Shown: positions 43,137 to 52,473, counted from the first letter of the stretch. The stretch is 64,000 bases of DNA from Sphingobium subterraneum (GCF_014199435.1 NZ_JACIJP010000001.1:248001-312000); one strand, 5' to 3'. Translations and numbers: made by a program. The notes: generated by a model not told the origin, from the sequence alone.

Positions 43137-44217
43137 CCGCCAATAGCCCCACCGATAGCCCGTAGAAGTTCGAACAATTATAATCGAGGATCGCCCGATA
43201 ATTACTGGTTAACAGATAGGCGGTTTTTCCCGGCCCGTCCGGTTCGAGCAGCGTGGCGAAGGCCGTATCCGCGATGGCGGACGGCCCCATCGGCATCACG
43301 CCCCGCGCACGCCATTCGGCGATGGTCAGCCAGCGGCTATGCCGCTCGAACACGCGGGGACAGCGGGCGGGCACCGTATGATTGGCGACGCTCGTGCGAT
43401 CGAAGGAAGCCGGAACACTCGCCGCAACGCCCCAGGGCTGGCCCTTGCGCCACCCGGCGTCGACGAAATAATTGGCGATGGACGCAAGCGCATCGGCCTG
43501 GCTGGTCCATATGTCGATCTTCCCATCGCCATCCCCATCCCGCGCCACGCGCAAATAGACGGAGGGCAGGAACTGCGGATAGCCGGTCGCCCCGGCCCAG
43601 CTCCCCACCAGCCGCTCACGGGGCACGCCATTATCGAGCATTTTCAATGCAGCGAGAAACTCCGGCTCGAACAGATCGCGCCTCCGCCCTTCGTAGGCCA
43701 AAGTCGCGAGCGAGCGCAGCAGGTCGAAAGTGCCGGTATAGCTGCCGTAGCTCGTTTCATGGCCGAAGATTGCGACCATGATGCTTTCCGGAACGCCTGT
43801 CTGCTGCTCGATCTGCATCAGTTGCGCGCGGCTGGCGCCATAAACCCGCCGTCCCCCCGCAATGATCGCGGTGTTGATGTGCTGGCGGCGATACGGCTCG
43901 AAATCCGGGATCGGCGAATCGATCGGTCCACCGGGCTGCGCCTGATCGAGCTGGACCACGCGGGGATTGGGGGTGAGCGTGGGGAAGACCCGGTCAATCG
44001 TCGCGCCGCTGATCCCCATCGCCTGCGCGCGCGGGCGCAAACCGGCAAGATAGGACTGGAACGCTGCGTCGGGAACGAATGCGGCAACAGGAGGCGCGGC
44101 CGTAGTCGCCGAATCGGCCTGCGCGAGAGCCGCGCTAACGCCGATCGAAGCCGATCCCGGCATCAGCGAAAGCAAGGCGATCGAAAGGGCGGAAAGCGAG
44201 GGACGAAAGCGGATCAT
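43120..44217 (-). CDS. Lytic murein transglycosylase (MltB-like)
   Basis: 365 residues. A signal peptide ends near SAALAQA. The transglycosylase domain begins FQSYLAGLRPRAQAMGIS, with catalytic Glu in IFGHETSYGSYTG, and GSWAGATGYPQFLPSVYLRVARDGDGDGKIDIW, the typical Asp-rich turn of this family. It cleaves glycan strands to 1,6-anhydro products. The C-terminus (YRAILDYNCSNFYGLSVGLL) is complete. It starts the run mltB-rlpA-dacC, three peptidoglycan enzymes; the start at 44217 has no clear ribosome site. Confidence 0.92.
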   Translation of the reverse strand: MIRFRPSLSALSIALLSLMPGSASIGVSAALAQADSATTAAPPVAAFVPDAAFQSYLAGLRPRAQAMGISGATIDRVFPTLTPNPRVVQLDQAQPGGPIDSPIPDFEPYRRQHINTAIIAGGRRVYGASRAQLMQIEQQTGVPESIMVAIFGHETSYGSYTGTFDLLRSLATLAYEGRRRDLFEPEFLAALKMLDNGVPRERLVGSWAGATGYPQFLPSVYLRVARDGDGDGKIDIWTSQADALASIANYFVDAGWRKGQPWGVAASVPASFDRTSVANHTVPARCPRVFERHSRWLTIAEWRARGVMPMGPSAIADTAFATLLEPDGPGKTAYLLTSNYRAILDYNCSNFYGLSVGLLADAVDD

Positions 44218-44303
44218 ACGCGCAGTGTGGCACAGTCTCCGCCAAAGGTGAATCCCTCTTTCGCCCCGTCTTTGGCGCGCTCTGTCGGCCTGCAAAGAAA
44301 TGC

Positions 44304-44332
44304 TTGGGTTTCCCCGCACTCGCCGATATGAA
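44304..44332 (+). promoter_or_regulatory. Candidate sigma-70 promoter of tRNA-Ser
   Basis: TTGGGT (44304-44309), a 17-bp spacer, and TATGAA (44327-44332). Transcription would start near 44339, about 20 nt before the tRNA. Confidence 0.55.
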
Positions 44333-44358
44333 GACCGCGCTCCGCACGCGCGGGCAGC

Positions 44359-44448
44359 GGACAGGTGGCCGAGTGGTTTAAGGCAGCGGTCTTGAAAACC
44401 GCCGTGGGTGGAAGCTCACCGTGGGTTCGAATCCCACCCTGTCCGCCA
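44359..44448 (+). tRNA. tRNA-Ser (TGA)
   Basis: 90 nt, class II. Acceptor GGACAGG/CCTGTCC with discriminator G and an encoded CCA. The D arm GCCGAG..., anticodon loop CTTGAAA (anticodon TGA), a long variable arm and the T arm GTGGG-TTCGAAT-CCCAC are all visible. Reads UCA and related Ser codons. The convergent antiporter gene ends 5 nt downstream. Confidence 0.95.
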
Positions 44449-44453
44449 TACCC

Positions 44454-46106
44454 TCACCCCACCCTCAGCTGCGCCGCGAGCGCCAGCATACGGTCGGCGA
44501 TTTCGCGTTCGCCCAGCACCACATTGTGGGCGCCATGGGCTTTCAGGTGGCGGACTTCTGCGTCGGAATGTGCCCGCGCGATCACGGCGAGGTCGGGATT
44601 GAGGCGACGCGCATGTTCGGCGATGCCGCCCGCCTCGAACCCTTCCGGGATAGCGATGATCAGCTTGCGGGCGGCGCGGATGCCTGCTTTTTCGAGGATG
44701 ACGGGGTCAGCTGCGTTGCCGACGACAACGACATACCCGTCCGCTTTCGCCTGCCGCGCGATGTCGTCCTGATCCTCCACGATGACGATGGCGCGCCCGG
44801 CCTCGCGCGTTCCGGCGGCGACGAGCCGCCCGACCGCGCCATAGCCGATCACGACCAGATGCTCGCGGCGTTCGGCCTCGCGCTCGACCTCCACGGCGGC
44901 GGCGCGTGCCGCATCGACATGACGGGCCTTGTCGAGCGATCCGGCCGCGACGGCGAAGATCACCGGGTTGGCGAGGATCGAGATAATCGCGCCGCCCAGG
45001 ATCAGGTCGCGCGCTTCTGGAGGAATAAGGCCAAGGCCCGTGCCGAGGCTGGCAAGGATGAACGAGAACTCGCCGATCTGCGCCAGGCTGGCCGAGACGA
45101 TCAGCGCCGTGCGGTTGGGGTGGCCGAAAACGCGAACGATGATGAACGCAACGATGGACTTGCCGAACAGGATTATCGCGACGGTCCCTAGCAACGGCCA
45201 GGGCTGTTCGATCACGACGTGCGGGTTGAAGAGCATGCCGACCGAGACGAAGAACAGCACGGCAAAGGCGTCGCGCAGCGGGAGTGTTTCTTCGGCGGCG
45301 CGGCGGCTTAGCGGCGTTTCGCCCAGGATCATGCCCGCGAAGAACGCGCCGAGCGCGAAGGACACATCGAAGATGAACGAGGCCCCGAAAGCCACGCCCA
45401 GCGCAACGGCCAGCACGGCGAGGCGGAACAGCTCCCGCGAACCGGAATGCGCCGCCCAGTGGAGCAATGCGGGGATGAGCCGCTTCCCGATCAGCAGCAT
45501 CACGACCACGAAGCCGACGACCTTGAGCAGCGCCTCACCCAGCGTGTAGGCGATGTCGCCGGTCGAAACAGCGCCGCCCTTCATGATGCTGGCGAGCACC
45601 GGCAACAGCACGATGGCAATGACCATGACGAGATCTTCGACGATCAGCCAGCCGATGGCGATGCGCCCCTGCTGTGTGTCGACCAGCTTGCGCCCCTGCA
45701 ACGCCCGCAGCAAGACAACCGTGCTCGCGACCGAGAGCGCGAGGCCGAACACCAAGCCGGTTGCGAGTGTCCAACCCATTGCCAGCGCCAAGAGCGCGCC
45801 CATGGCGATCGCCGCCGCGATCTGCACGATCGCTCCGGGAACGGCGATGTTCTTGACGGACAGGAGATCGCGCAGCGAGAAATGCAGCCCGACGCCGAAC
45901 ATCAGCAGGATGACGCCCAGCTCGGCCAGTTCGTTGGCGAGGCCGCTATCGGCGACGAACCCCGGCGTGAACGGTCCGATGAGGACCCCTGCAAAGAGAT
46001 ACCCCACAAGCGGCGAAATTCGCAGCCGGTGCGCGAGCGCACCCATGGCAAATGCGACGACAAGCCCCGCGACGATGGTTCCTATGAGCGGGGTATGATG
46101 AGGCAT
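44454..46106 (-). CDS. Kef-type cation:proton antiporter with RCK domain (YbaL-like)
   Basis: 550 residues. A CPA2-type transporter of about 12 spans (about residues 5-390), with the family signatures SPLVGYLFAGVLIGPF, ELGVILLMFGVGLHF and LALSVASTVVLLRALQG. A cytosolic RCK_N/TrkA domain follows, with Rossmann motif VIGYGAVGRLVA (about 420). It probably exchanges K+ (or Na+) for H+ under NAD(H) or glutathione-adduct control; without a Kef ancillary protein nearby the ligand is open. The stop is 5 bp from the end of tRNA-Ser. Confidence 0.92.
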   Translation of the reverse strand: MPHHTPLIGTIVAGLVVAFAMGALAHRLRISPLVGYLFAGVLIGPFTPGFVADSGLANELAELGVILLMFGVGLHFSLRDLLSVKNIAVPGAIVQIAAAIAMGALLALAMGWTLATGLVFGLALSVASTVVLLRALQGRKLVDTQQGRIAIGWLIVEDLVMVIAIVLLPVLASIMKGGAVSTGDIAYTLGEALLKVVGFVVVMLLIGKRLIPALLHWAAHSGSRELFRLAVLAVALGVAFGASFIFDVSFALGAFFAGMILGETPLSRRAAEETLPLRDAFAVLFFVSVGMLFNPHVVIEQPWPLLGTVAIILFGKSIVAFIIVRVFGHPNRTALIVSASLAQIGEFSFILASLGTGLGLIPPEARDLILGGAIISILANPVIFAVAAGSLDKARHVDAARAAAVEVEREAERREHLVVIGYGAVGRLVAAGTREAGRAIVIVEDQDDIARQAKADGYVVVVGNAADPVILEKAGIRAARKLIIAIPEGFEAGGIAEHARRLNPDLAVIARAHSDAEVRHLKAHGAHNVVLGEREIADRMLALAAQLRVG

Positions 46107-46232
46107 GATTTCCTGTCGGTTGGCGGGATGAGGATCGAGCCTCTAGGAGGGAAAGCCGGACGGACCTGAACTGTTCCAATACCCGACTATAGGAAACTGG
46201 GCAAAATCAGCAATATGGCGGGAGTGGTTTGT

Positions 46233-46249
46233 CGACGGAGCCGCCGTCG
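46233..46249 (-). terminator. Weak hairpin after dnaE2
   Basis: CGACGG (46233-46238) and CCGTCG (46244-46249) form a 6-bp stem with a 5-nt loop just beyond the dnaE2 stop. No U tract follows on the minus strand. The rest of the 150-bp gap to the antiporter gene shows nothing else. Confidence 0.35.
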
Positions 46250-46259
46250 TTTGATGGAA

Positions 46260-49200
46260 TTAATGGAAATCCCGCGACGGCGGGATGATGCGTACATCGC
46301 GAGGATGACCGTGGGTGCGTGGTCGCTGGGGATGCAGCACTTCGTCGCCCCGACCGGCCGGGGACGGCATGCCGCCATGGGTTAGATGATCGAGCAGTGC
46401 CGTGCGATCGATGACCCTATCCGCCATCAGGTGCACAACCCCTTCCTTGCTTTTCTGGATAGTCCCTTCGATCATCATGAGGCGGGCAGACATGACCGCA
46501 CGGCGCTGTCGCTCCATGTCGCGCGCCCACAGCAGGGCGTTGACGATGCCGCTCTCGTCCTCGATGGTGATGAACACGGCATTGCCCTTGCCCGGGCGCT
46601 GGCGGGTCAGCACGACGCCCGCCACCTTTACCTTGCGCCCATCCGGGGCGACGTTGGCAGCGGCGCAGGACAACGCCCCTTCCCTGTCGAGAACCCCGCG
46701 CAGGAACTGCATGGGATGCCCCTTGAGCGACAGGCGCGCGGTCTGATAATCCGTCACCACCTCTTCCGGCAGCGGCATGACTGGCAGGTTGGCGTCGGGC
46801 TCCTGCGCCATTTCCGGGGCATCCAGCGCCGCGAACAACGGAAGCTGCCCCGGCGGCATGCGCCGCACGTTCCACCCGGCCTTGCGGCGGCTCTGCCCGA
46901 GCGAACCGAACGCATCCGCATCAGCGAGCAGGCGCAGCGCGCGGGGCGGCAGCGCGGCTCTGTGGGCGACTTCTTCGATGCTCGCGAAAAGGCTCCTGCC
47001 CCGGACCGCGACCAGCGCTTCCGCCCATTCTTCGCGAAATCCGTCGAGCCGCGAAAAACCGAGGCGGATGGCGAGAGCGCCGGTTTCCGTTCTCTCCAGC
47101 CCACTGTCCCACAGGCTCGCGTTCACATCCACCGCGCGCACGTCCACCCCGTGGGCACGCACGTCCTGCACCAGTTGCGCGGGAGCGTAGAACCCCATGG
47201 GCTGACTGTTGAGCAAGGCGCAGGTAAACACCGCCGGGTGGCGGCATTTCAGCCACGAAGACACATAGGCCAGCCAGCCAAACGCCTGCGCATGGCTTTC
47301 GGGAAAGCCATATTCGCCAAAACCCTTGATCTGCGTGAAGCAGCGCTCGGCGAACTCGGGATCGTAGCCCCGCACGACCATGCCCTCGATCATCTGCTGC
47401 TGATAGCGGTGAATGGTGCCATGGTTGCGAAACGTCGCCATCGCCCGGCGCAAACCATCGGCCTGCGCGGGCGTGAAACCGGCGGCGGTGATCGCGAGCT
47501 TCATCGCCTGTTCCTGGAACAGCGGCACACCCAGCGTCTTTTCCAGCACGTTGCGCAGCTCGTTGGGATCATGGGGGGGAGCGGGCGCCGGATATTCCAC
47601 CGCCTCTTCCTTGTTGCGCCGTCGCAAATAGGGGTGAACCATGCCGCCCTGAATGGGGCCAGGGCGGACGATCGCGACCTGAATGACGAGATCGTAAAGG
47701 CGATCGGGTTTCATGCGTGGCAGCATGGCGATCTGTGCCCGGCTTTCGACCTGGAAGGTGCCGATGCTGTCGCCGCGTTGGAGCATCCGGTACACAGCCG
47801 GATCTTCCAGTGGCACATTCTGGAGCGTGAAATCGCCGATCCCCTGCGTGCGCAGCAGGTCGAAACTCTTGCGGATGCACGTCAGCATGCCGAGCGCCAG
47901 AATATCGACCTTCATCAACCCCAGCGCATCGATATCGTTCTTGTCCCATTCGATAAAAGTCCGGTCGGGCATGGCGGCGTTGTGGATCGGCACCAGTTCG
48001 TCCAGCCGCCCTTCGGTCAGCACGAACCCGCCGACATGCTGAGACAAATGACGGGGAAAGCACAGCAATTGATCCACCAGCGCCTTCAGCCGTGCAATTT
48101 CCGGATTGTCGATGGTGAAGCCCGCCTCTTCCACCCGGCTTTCCGGTACGTCATCGCCCCAATTGCCCCAGATGGTGGAGGCGAGCCGCGCCGTCACATC
48201 CTCGGTCAACCCCAGCGCCTTGCCGACTTCGCGGATTGTGCTGCGCGGCCGATAGTGGATGACGGTTGCGGCGATGCCTGCCCGCTCGCGGCCATAACGC
48301 GCATAGATATACTGCATGATCTCCTCGCGTCGTTCATGCTCGAAATCCACATCGATATCGGGCGGCTCGTTGCGCTGTTCGGACAAAAAACGGGAGAAGA
48401 GCAGCTTTTCGCGTACCGGATCGATCGGTGTGATGCCGAGGAAGTAGCAGACCAGCGAATTGGCCGCGCTGCCCCGCCCCTGACACAGTATCGGGGGATC
48501 GAGGCTGCGAGCATGGTAGACAATGTCGTGAACGGTGAGGAAATAATAAGCATAATTCCGCATGCCGATCAGGGTGAATTCCTCCTCCAGGACCGCTTCA
48601 TATGGTGCGGGCAATCCCTTCGGGAAGAAGGCGCGAGCCCCTTCGCGCACAAGATGCTCCAGCCACGCCTGCGGCTCCCACCCTTCCGGCACCGGTTCAT
48701 GCGGATATTCATAATGCAGATCGTCGAGCGTGAATGTGATCCGGGACAGCAATTCGGTCGTCGCGGTGATCGCTTCAGGGCAAGCGGCGAACAGGCGCGC
48801 CATTTCGGCAGGAGGCTTGAGGTAGCGTTCCGCGTTGGCCAGCAGGCGGCGACCGGCGGCCTGAATGGTGACCCCTTCACGGATGCAGGTCATCACGTCG
48901 TGTAGCGGACGAGACTCCGGCGTGGTGTAGAGCGCATCGTTGGTGGCGATCAGCGGTACGCCGGTCTCCACCGAGAGTGCCTGTGCCTGTGCCAGTCGCC
49001 GCGCATCCGCACCGGTGCGATTCATGGCAACGGCGAGCCAGACCGCGCCGGGGCAGGCCTCCGCGAGGTTGTGGAGCACATCCCGGTCCTGTCCTGTCAC
49101 GATCAGCAACAGATCGTCGGCATAGGTGAGCAGGTCGGGCAAATGCAGGATGCAGTCGCCCTTTTCGGCCCGGCGGTTGCCCAGCGTCAGCAAGCGCGTC

Positions 49201-49493
49201 AGCCGCCCCCAGCCATGGCGCGACACGGGATAGGCGATAATGTCCGGCGTCGCATCGGCAAAGACCAGCCGCGCCCCCACGATCAGGCGAAATCCGCTCG
49301 CCATCCCGCCCAGCTCCCGCCACGCGACATGCGCCCGCACCACGCCCGCCACCGTGTTGCGATCCGCGATACCGATGCCCGCCATGCCCAGCGCATGGGC
49401 ATGCTCCACCATATCCGCCGGATGCGATGCTCCACGCAGGAAGCTATAGTTCGTCGCCGCGACCCATTCCGCAAAAGGAGGTGGCGCGTTCAT
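46260..49493 (-). CDS. dnaE2: Error-prone DNA polymerase DnaE2 (ImuC)
   Basis: 1077 residues, normal for DnaE2 and shorter than DnaE1. PHP domain at the N-terminus (AATNYSFLRGASHPADMVEH, GIGIADRNTVAGVVRAHVAW), then the C-family polymerase core with catalytic aspartates in PPDIDVDFEHERRE and QVAIVRPGPIQGGMVHPYLR, helix-hairpin-helix (KGFGEYGFPESHAQAFG) and an OB domain (VKVAGVVLTRQRPGKGNA). It performs translesion synthesis with ImuA and ImuB after DNA damage. The start overlaps the imuB stop by 4 nt (ATGA). It is the last gene of the SOS cassette. Confidence 0.96.
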   Translation of the reverse strand: MNAPPPFAEWVAATNYSFLRGASHPADMVEHAHALGMAGIGIADRNTVAGVVRAHVAWRELGGMASGFRLIVGARLVFADATPDIIAYPVSRHGWGRLTRLLTLGNRRAEKGDCILHLPDLLTYADDLLLIVTGQDRDVLHNLAEACPGAVWLAVAMNRTGADARRLAQAQALSVETGVPLIATNDALYTTPESRPLHDVMTCIREGVTIQAAGRRLLANAERYLKPPAEMARLFAACPEAITATTELLSRITFTLDDLHYEYPHEPVPEGWEPQAWLEHLVREGARAFFPKGLPAPYEAVLEEEFTLIGMRNYAYYFLTVHDIVYHARSLDPPILCQGRGSAANSLVCYFLGITPIDPVREKLLFSRFLSEQRNEPPDIDVDFEHERREEIMQYIYARYGRERAGIAATVIHYRPRSTIREVGKALGLTEDVTARLASTIWGNWGDDVPESRVEEAGFTIDNPEIARLKALVDQLLCFPRHLSQHVGGFVLTEGRLDELVPIHNAAMPDRTFIEWDKNDIDALGLMKVDILALGMLTCIRKSFDLLRTQGIGDFTLQNVPLEDPAVYRMLQRGDSIGTFQVESRAQIAMLPRMKPDRLYDLVIQVAIVRPGPIQGGMVHPYLRRRNKEEAVEYPAPAPPHDPNELRNVLEKTLGVPLFQEQAMKLAITAAGFTPAQADGLRRAMATFRNHGTIHRYQQQMIEGMVVRGYDPEFAERCFTQIKGFGEYGFPESHAQAFGWLAYVSSWLKCRHPAVFTCALLNSQPMGFYAPAQLVQDVRAHGVDVRAVDVNASLWDSGLERTETGALAIRLGFSRLDGFREEWAEALVAVRGRSLFASIEEVAHRAALPPRALRLLADADAFGSLGQSRRKAGWNVRRMPPGQLPLFAALDAPEMAQEPDANLPVMPLPEEVVTDYQTARLSLKGHPMQFLRGVLDREGALSCAAANVAPDGRKVKVAGVVLTRQRPGKGNAVFITIEDESGIVNALLWARDMERQRRAVMSARLMMIEGTIQKSKEGVVHLMADRVIDRTALLDHLTHGGMPSPAGRGDEVLHPQRPRTHGHPRDVRIIPPSRDFH

Positions 49494-51049
49494 GCGAACA
49501 GGCCATGGAGATACCAGCGCGGATCCGGCTTTTCGTCATAGAGGCCGTGACGAAAAATCCAGAAGCGCCGTCCGCGCACATCCTCTACCCGGTAATAGTC
49601 GCGGGTAAGGCCGGCCCCGCCCGGATACTCGCCCCCCTTGCGCCGCCACCATTCCCCGGCGATCCGCTCCGGTCCTTCATACAGGCGCACCTCATGCAAT
49701 GTACGTCGCCAACGGAAACGATGGGGCGGACCGTCGGGAACCTGCGCGATCACCTCCACGGGCTGGGGCGGGTCGAACAGGAACAGCGGACGCATGGGCG
49801 GTTCGTCTGCGGGGGCCGCGGGCCAGGGGATCGGGGCCGGGGTGCGTATGGCGGGAAGGGCAAGCTGCGCCTGCTCGGGGATATGATTGTCCTGCGGTGC
49901 GAGGCGAACCAGACTTTCCGCCCCCAGCCGGGTGCTGAGCCGGTCGATCAGCGCGGCGAGTGCATGTTCGTCTTCCCCGGCATCGCCAACCAGCGCGGGC
50001 TGGGCGGCCGTCAGCGGTTCTGTGGACAGGATGGCAAGAAGTATGCTGTCATAGCCGAACCCCGGATCGAGTGGATCGGTCAGCGTTTCGATCCGTTCAT
50101 CGAACAGACGGAGGACGAGCGCCGGATCGCGGGTGGGGAGGCCCGTTTCGATGGCGAGATGCCTCCGGACGCCATCGCTGCGGCACAAGGTCAACCGGAA
50201 ATGCCGTCCGCCCAGATCCTTTTCTTCCAGAATGAGCCTTGCCTCGTTCAGGAGTTCGAGGAAGCAGGCGGCCACGGCGTCGCTATGGCCTATCGGTTCG
50301 GCAAAGCGCCGCTCGAACCGGTAGGATACTGGTGGCGGCAGGGGATTGAGAGGGGACTGCTCCTCTTCCAGCAGGCAGCGCAGCGCGGTGACGGCCCCCA
50401 TGCCGAAGCGCCCGGCAATGGTCGCCGCCGGTCGCCGAGCAACATCGCCCACGGTTTTCAGCCCCGCCCGCAGGAGCGCCTGCGTCGCGTCCGCCTCCAG
50501 TCCCAGCGCCGCAACCGGCAGGGCGCGCAGTGCGGAGGCCTCGTCTGCAACCGGCAAAGGCGCATAGCGAGCCAGCGCCTGCGCCGCCTCGGCCGTGGCA
50601 GAAGCGGCACAGCGGATCGTCATGCCACGCGCGGTCATTTCATCCTCGACCGCCGCCATCAGCCCCTCTTCCCCGCCAAAAAGATGCGCGCAGCCAGAGA
50701 TGTCGATGACGATGCCGTCAGGCGGCGCGACTGCGGTCAGCGGGGACCATCGGACACAGTGCCGCCCCAGACGATCGAGCCAGTGCCGGTCCGCCGCAGG
50801 ATCCATGTCCGCCACGATCAGCTCGGGCAGGCGCACCCGGGCATCCGCCAGCGTCAGCCCCGCCGTCACGCCGAGAGCCAGCGCCCGTGCGTCGACCGCG
50901 CCCAGCCGCAGCGCCCCCCGCACCTTTTCCACCAGCGCGAGCGGGGCATCAGGCCGCGTGTCTGGCTCCTCCTTCCGCAGCCGGTCTGCGGGCAGGAACG
51001 GAAACCACAGCGCCAGAATGCGTCGCTTCGCGGAAAATACTTCGTTCAC
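49490..51049 (-). CDS. imuB: ImuB, Y-family polymerase-like mutasome scaffold
   Basis: 519 residues from a GTG. It has the Y-family fold (RRILALWFPFLPADR at the start, DISGCAHLFGGEEGL in the palm, ARYAPLPVADE, GRFGMGAVTALRCLL) but is recognised as the catalytically inactive adapter: the first metal-site position is LWFPF rather than an Asp-containing motif. ImuB links DnaE2 to the beta clamp. Start: GTG at 51049, preceded by GGAGTGGGAC; no ATG exists in the right place. This start is 101 bp inside imuA in another frame. Confidence 0.92.
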   Translation of the reverse strand: MNEVFSAKRRILALWFPFLPADRLRKEEPDTRPDAPLALVEKVRGALRLGAVDARALALGVTAGLTLADARVRLPELIVADMDPAADRHWLDRLGRHCVRWSPLTAVAPPDGIVIDISGCAHLFGGEEGLMAAVEDEMTARGMTIRCAASATAEAAQALARYAPLPVADEASALRALPVAALGLEADATQALLRAGLKTVGDVARRPAATIAGRFGMGAVTALRCLLEEEQSPLNPLPPPVSYRFERRFAEPIGHSDAVAACFLELLNEARLILEEKDLGGRHFRLTLCRSDGVRRHLAIETGLPTRDPALVLRLFDERIETLTDPLDPGFGYDSILLAILSTEPLTAAQPALVGDAGEDEHALAALIDRLSTRLGAESLVRLAPQDNHIPEQAQLALPAIRTPAPIPWPAAPADEPPMRPLFLFDPPQPVEVIAQVPDGPPHRFRWRRTLHEVRLYEGPERIAGEWWRRKGGEYPGGAGLTRDYYRVEDVRGRRFWIFRHGLYDEKPDPRWYLHGLFA

Positions 51050-51701
51050 GGTCCCACTCCAGTCGCCAGCGCCCGCCCGCCGAGCCGCCGCGCTGGCGTA
51101 ACAATTCGATATCGAAGGCTGGCAGGCCGGGCGCATTGCCGGGCAAGGCACAGGAAGGCGCGGCAGCAACCTGCCAGCGGGTCTGCGCGGCGCTCGGCAC
51201 CGGCTGCGCATCGACGCGCAGCAGAAACAGGGGCACACCCGATTTTTCGGCGGCAAGGGCGAGGCGGCGGCTGGCGGTCAGGTCCAGCTCGCGTATTCTG
51301 CCCCAGCTTTCCACCACCACCGCGCCCAAGGCGGGGCAGCGCACGCCTTCCAATGCGGCGTGAAGCAGCGCCTTGTCATCGGCGAGCAGGGCAAACAGAC
51401 AGGCGCCCGGCGATCCCCCCAATTCCGCCCATCCACTGGCCTGAAGTATACCGCCCCGCCTTGCCGCGTGGCGTGGCCGCAGCCACAGGATTGTCCGACC
51501 CGCCGCCATGGGAAGAGCCAGCCCTATGACAAAGCCCGCGACCGCCGATGCGTCATCGGTTTCGCGCGCGTAAAATTCGTGCACGCACCCCGGTGCCAGC
51601 CCTCCGGTAAGGACCGTCTCCAGCGGCAGAACGCGACGGGCGCATGCCCTCAAGCGCTGAGGGAGCGCCGTATGACGGATAGGAGCAAGAGCGAATCGCA
51701 T
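50949..51701 (-). CDS. imuA: ImuA, RecA-like mutasome protein
   Basis: 250 residues. A RecA/SulA-like ATPase-fold protein with VLPLETVLTGGLAPGCVHEF, then RTILWLRPRHAARRGGILQ, PALGAVVVESWGRIRELDL and SRRLALAAEKSGVPLFLLRV. It is required for ImuB-DnaE2 translesion synthesis. A GAAC-N7-GAAC LexA box lies 2 bp upstream of the ATG at 51701, so the operon imuA-imuB-dnaE2 is SOS-induced. No Shine-Dalgarno is seen. The last 101 bp overlap imuB. Confidence 0.9.
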   Translation of the reverse strand: MRFALAPIRHTALPQRLRACARRVLPLETVLTGGLAPGCVHEFYARETDDASAVAGFVIGLALPMAAGRTILWLRPRHAARRGGILQASGWAELGGSPGACLFALLADDKALLHAALEGVRCPALGAVVVESWGRIRELDLTASRRLALAAEKSGVPLFLLRVDAQPVPSAAQTRWQVAAAPSCALPGNAPGLPAFDIELLRQRGGSAGGRWRLEWDRERSIFREATHSGAVVSVPARRPAAEGGARHAA

Positions 51702-51703
51702 TT

Positions 51704-51718
51704 GTTCACTCTATGTTC
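51704..51718 (-). promoter_or_regulatory. LexA (SOS) box of the imuA-imuB-dnaE2 operon
   Basis: On the minus strand GAAC, seven bases (ATAGAGT), GAAC: the alphaproteobacterial direct-repeat LexA site. It covers the likely -10 and ends 2 bp before the imuA start codon. Confidence 0.88.
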
Positions 51719-51737
51719 TTATTGGGTGTGGGATCAA
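51710..51737 (-). promoter_or_regulatory. Candidate imuA promoter
   Basis: On the minus strand TTGATC (51737-51732), 16 bp, CATAGA (51715-51710). Transcription would begin within a few bases of the ATG, implying a leaderless or nearly leaderless mRNA. The -10 match is weak (3 of 6). Confidence 0.45.
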
Positions 51738-51814
51738 GATGTGATCTCACATTCCTTCCTGAGGCACAGGCGGACGGCCAGGACTGTGCCTGCAATTTTC
51801 CGATTGTTGGGGAA

Positions 51815-51894
<80 letters not shown>

Positions 51895-51981
51895 CGCTGC
51901 GAGCGACTAGCATGGGGCGAGCGGCCATGCCAGACGTTTTTGCGGCAATGATGTGAAGATGGCTTTCCGTTCGTGCGGCTG

Positions 51982-52473
51982 TCAGTTGGCAGCGCGCGGC
52001 GGCACGACGGGAAGCAAAAGCGGTGCCACTTCGACCCCTTCGTCCATCAGGGCACGGGCTTCCTGCGCGTCCACTTCACCATGAATGAGCGCCGCATCAC
52101 GCTCGCCATAATGCATGGCGCGCGCCTGTTCCGCGAAGTCGCGGCCGACCCACTGGCTGTTTTCCAGCATTGCAGTCTGCGCTTTCGCCAGCTTGGTTAG
52201 CATCTCACGCATCTTTTCAGGCGGGATCTCGGCATTGGCGACCTGCGTGGCGGGTGTCGGCTCCGTCTCTGAGATCACGGGAAGCCGTTCGGAGCGCTGA
52301 TTGCCTTTTACGGGAACGGCGGGCGCCATTACGGCCTTGCCAATGTCCGCATCACCACACAGGGGGCAGACGAGCAATCCCCGCTCCCTTTGTCCTTCAT
52401 AATCGGCGCTCGATCCGAACCAGGCTTCGAACACATGCCCGCCTTGTGCGCATTTAAGATCGAACACGATCAT
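51982..52473 (-). CDS. DUF1178-family protein
   Basis: 163 residues. It opens MIVFDLKCAQGGHVFEAWF and has a CPLCGD pair (about residue 37), a zinc-ribbon-like N-terminus shared by the family. The C-terminal half is helical (PPEKMREMLTKLAKAQTAML, VGRDFAEQARAMHYGERDAA) and ends DEGVEVAPLLLPVVPPRAAN. Function unknown in the literature I know. It starts inside the nitrilase stop (ATGA), so it belongs to the comF-grxC-nitrilase run. Confidence 0.9.
   Translation of the reverse strand: MIVFDLKCAQGGHVFEAWFGSSADYEGQRERGLLVCPLCGDADIGKAVMAPAVPVKGNQRSERLPVISETEPTPATQVANAEIPPEKMREMLTKLAKAQTAMLENSQWVGRDFAEQARAMHYGERDAALIHGEVDAQEARALMDEGVEVAPLLLPVVPPRAAN

Noticed and set aside
44365-44772. Plus-strand open frame of 135 codons
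   Set aside because: It begins inside tRNA-Ser and continues antisense to the antiporter gene.
46386-48905. Plus-strand open frame of 839 codons
   Set aside because: It lies entirely antisense to dnaE2, has no domain, and reflects GC-rich codon bias on the other strand.
49427-51529. Plus-strand open frame of 700 codons
   Set aside because: Antisense to imuB and the imuA end; rich in Arg/Pro/Gly with no recognisable motif.
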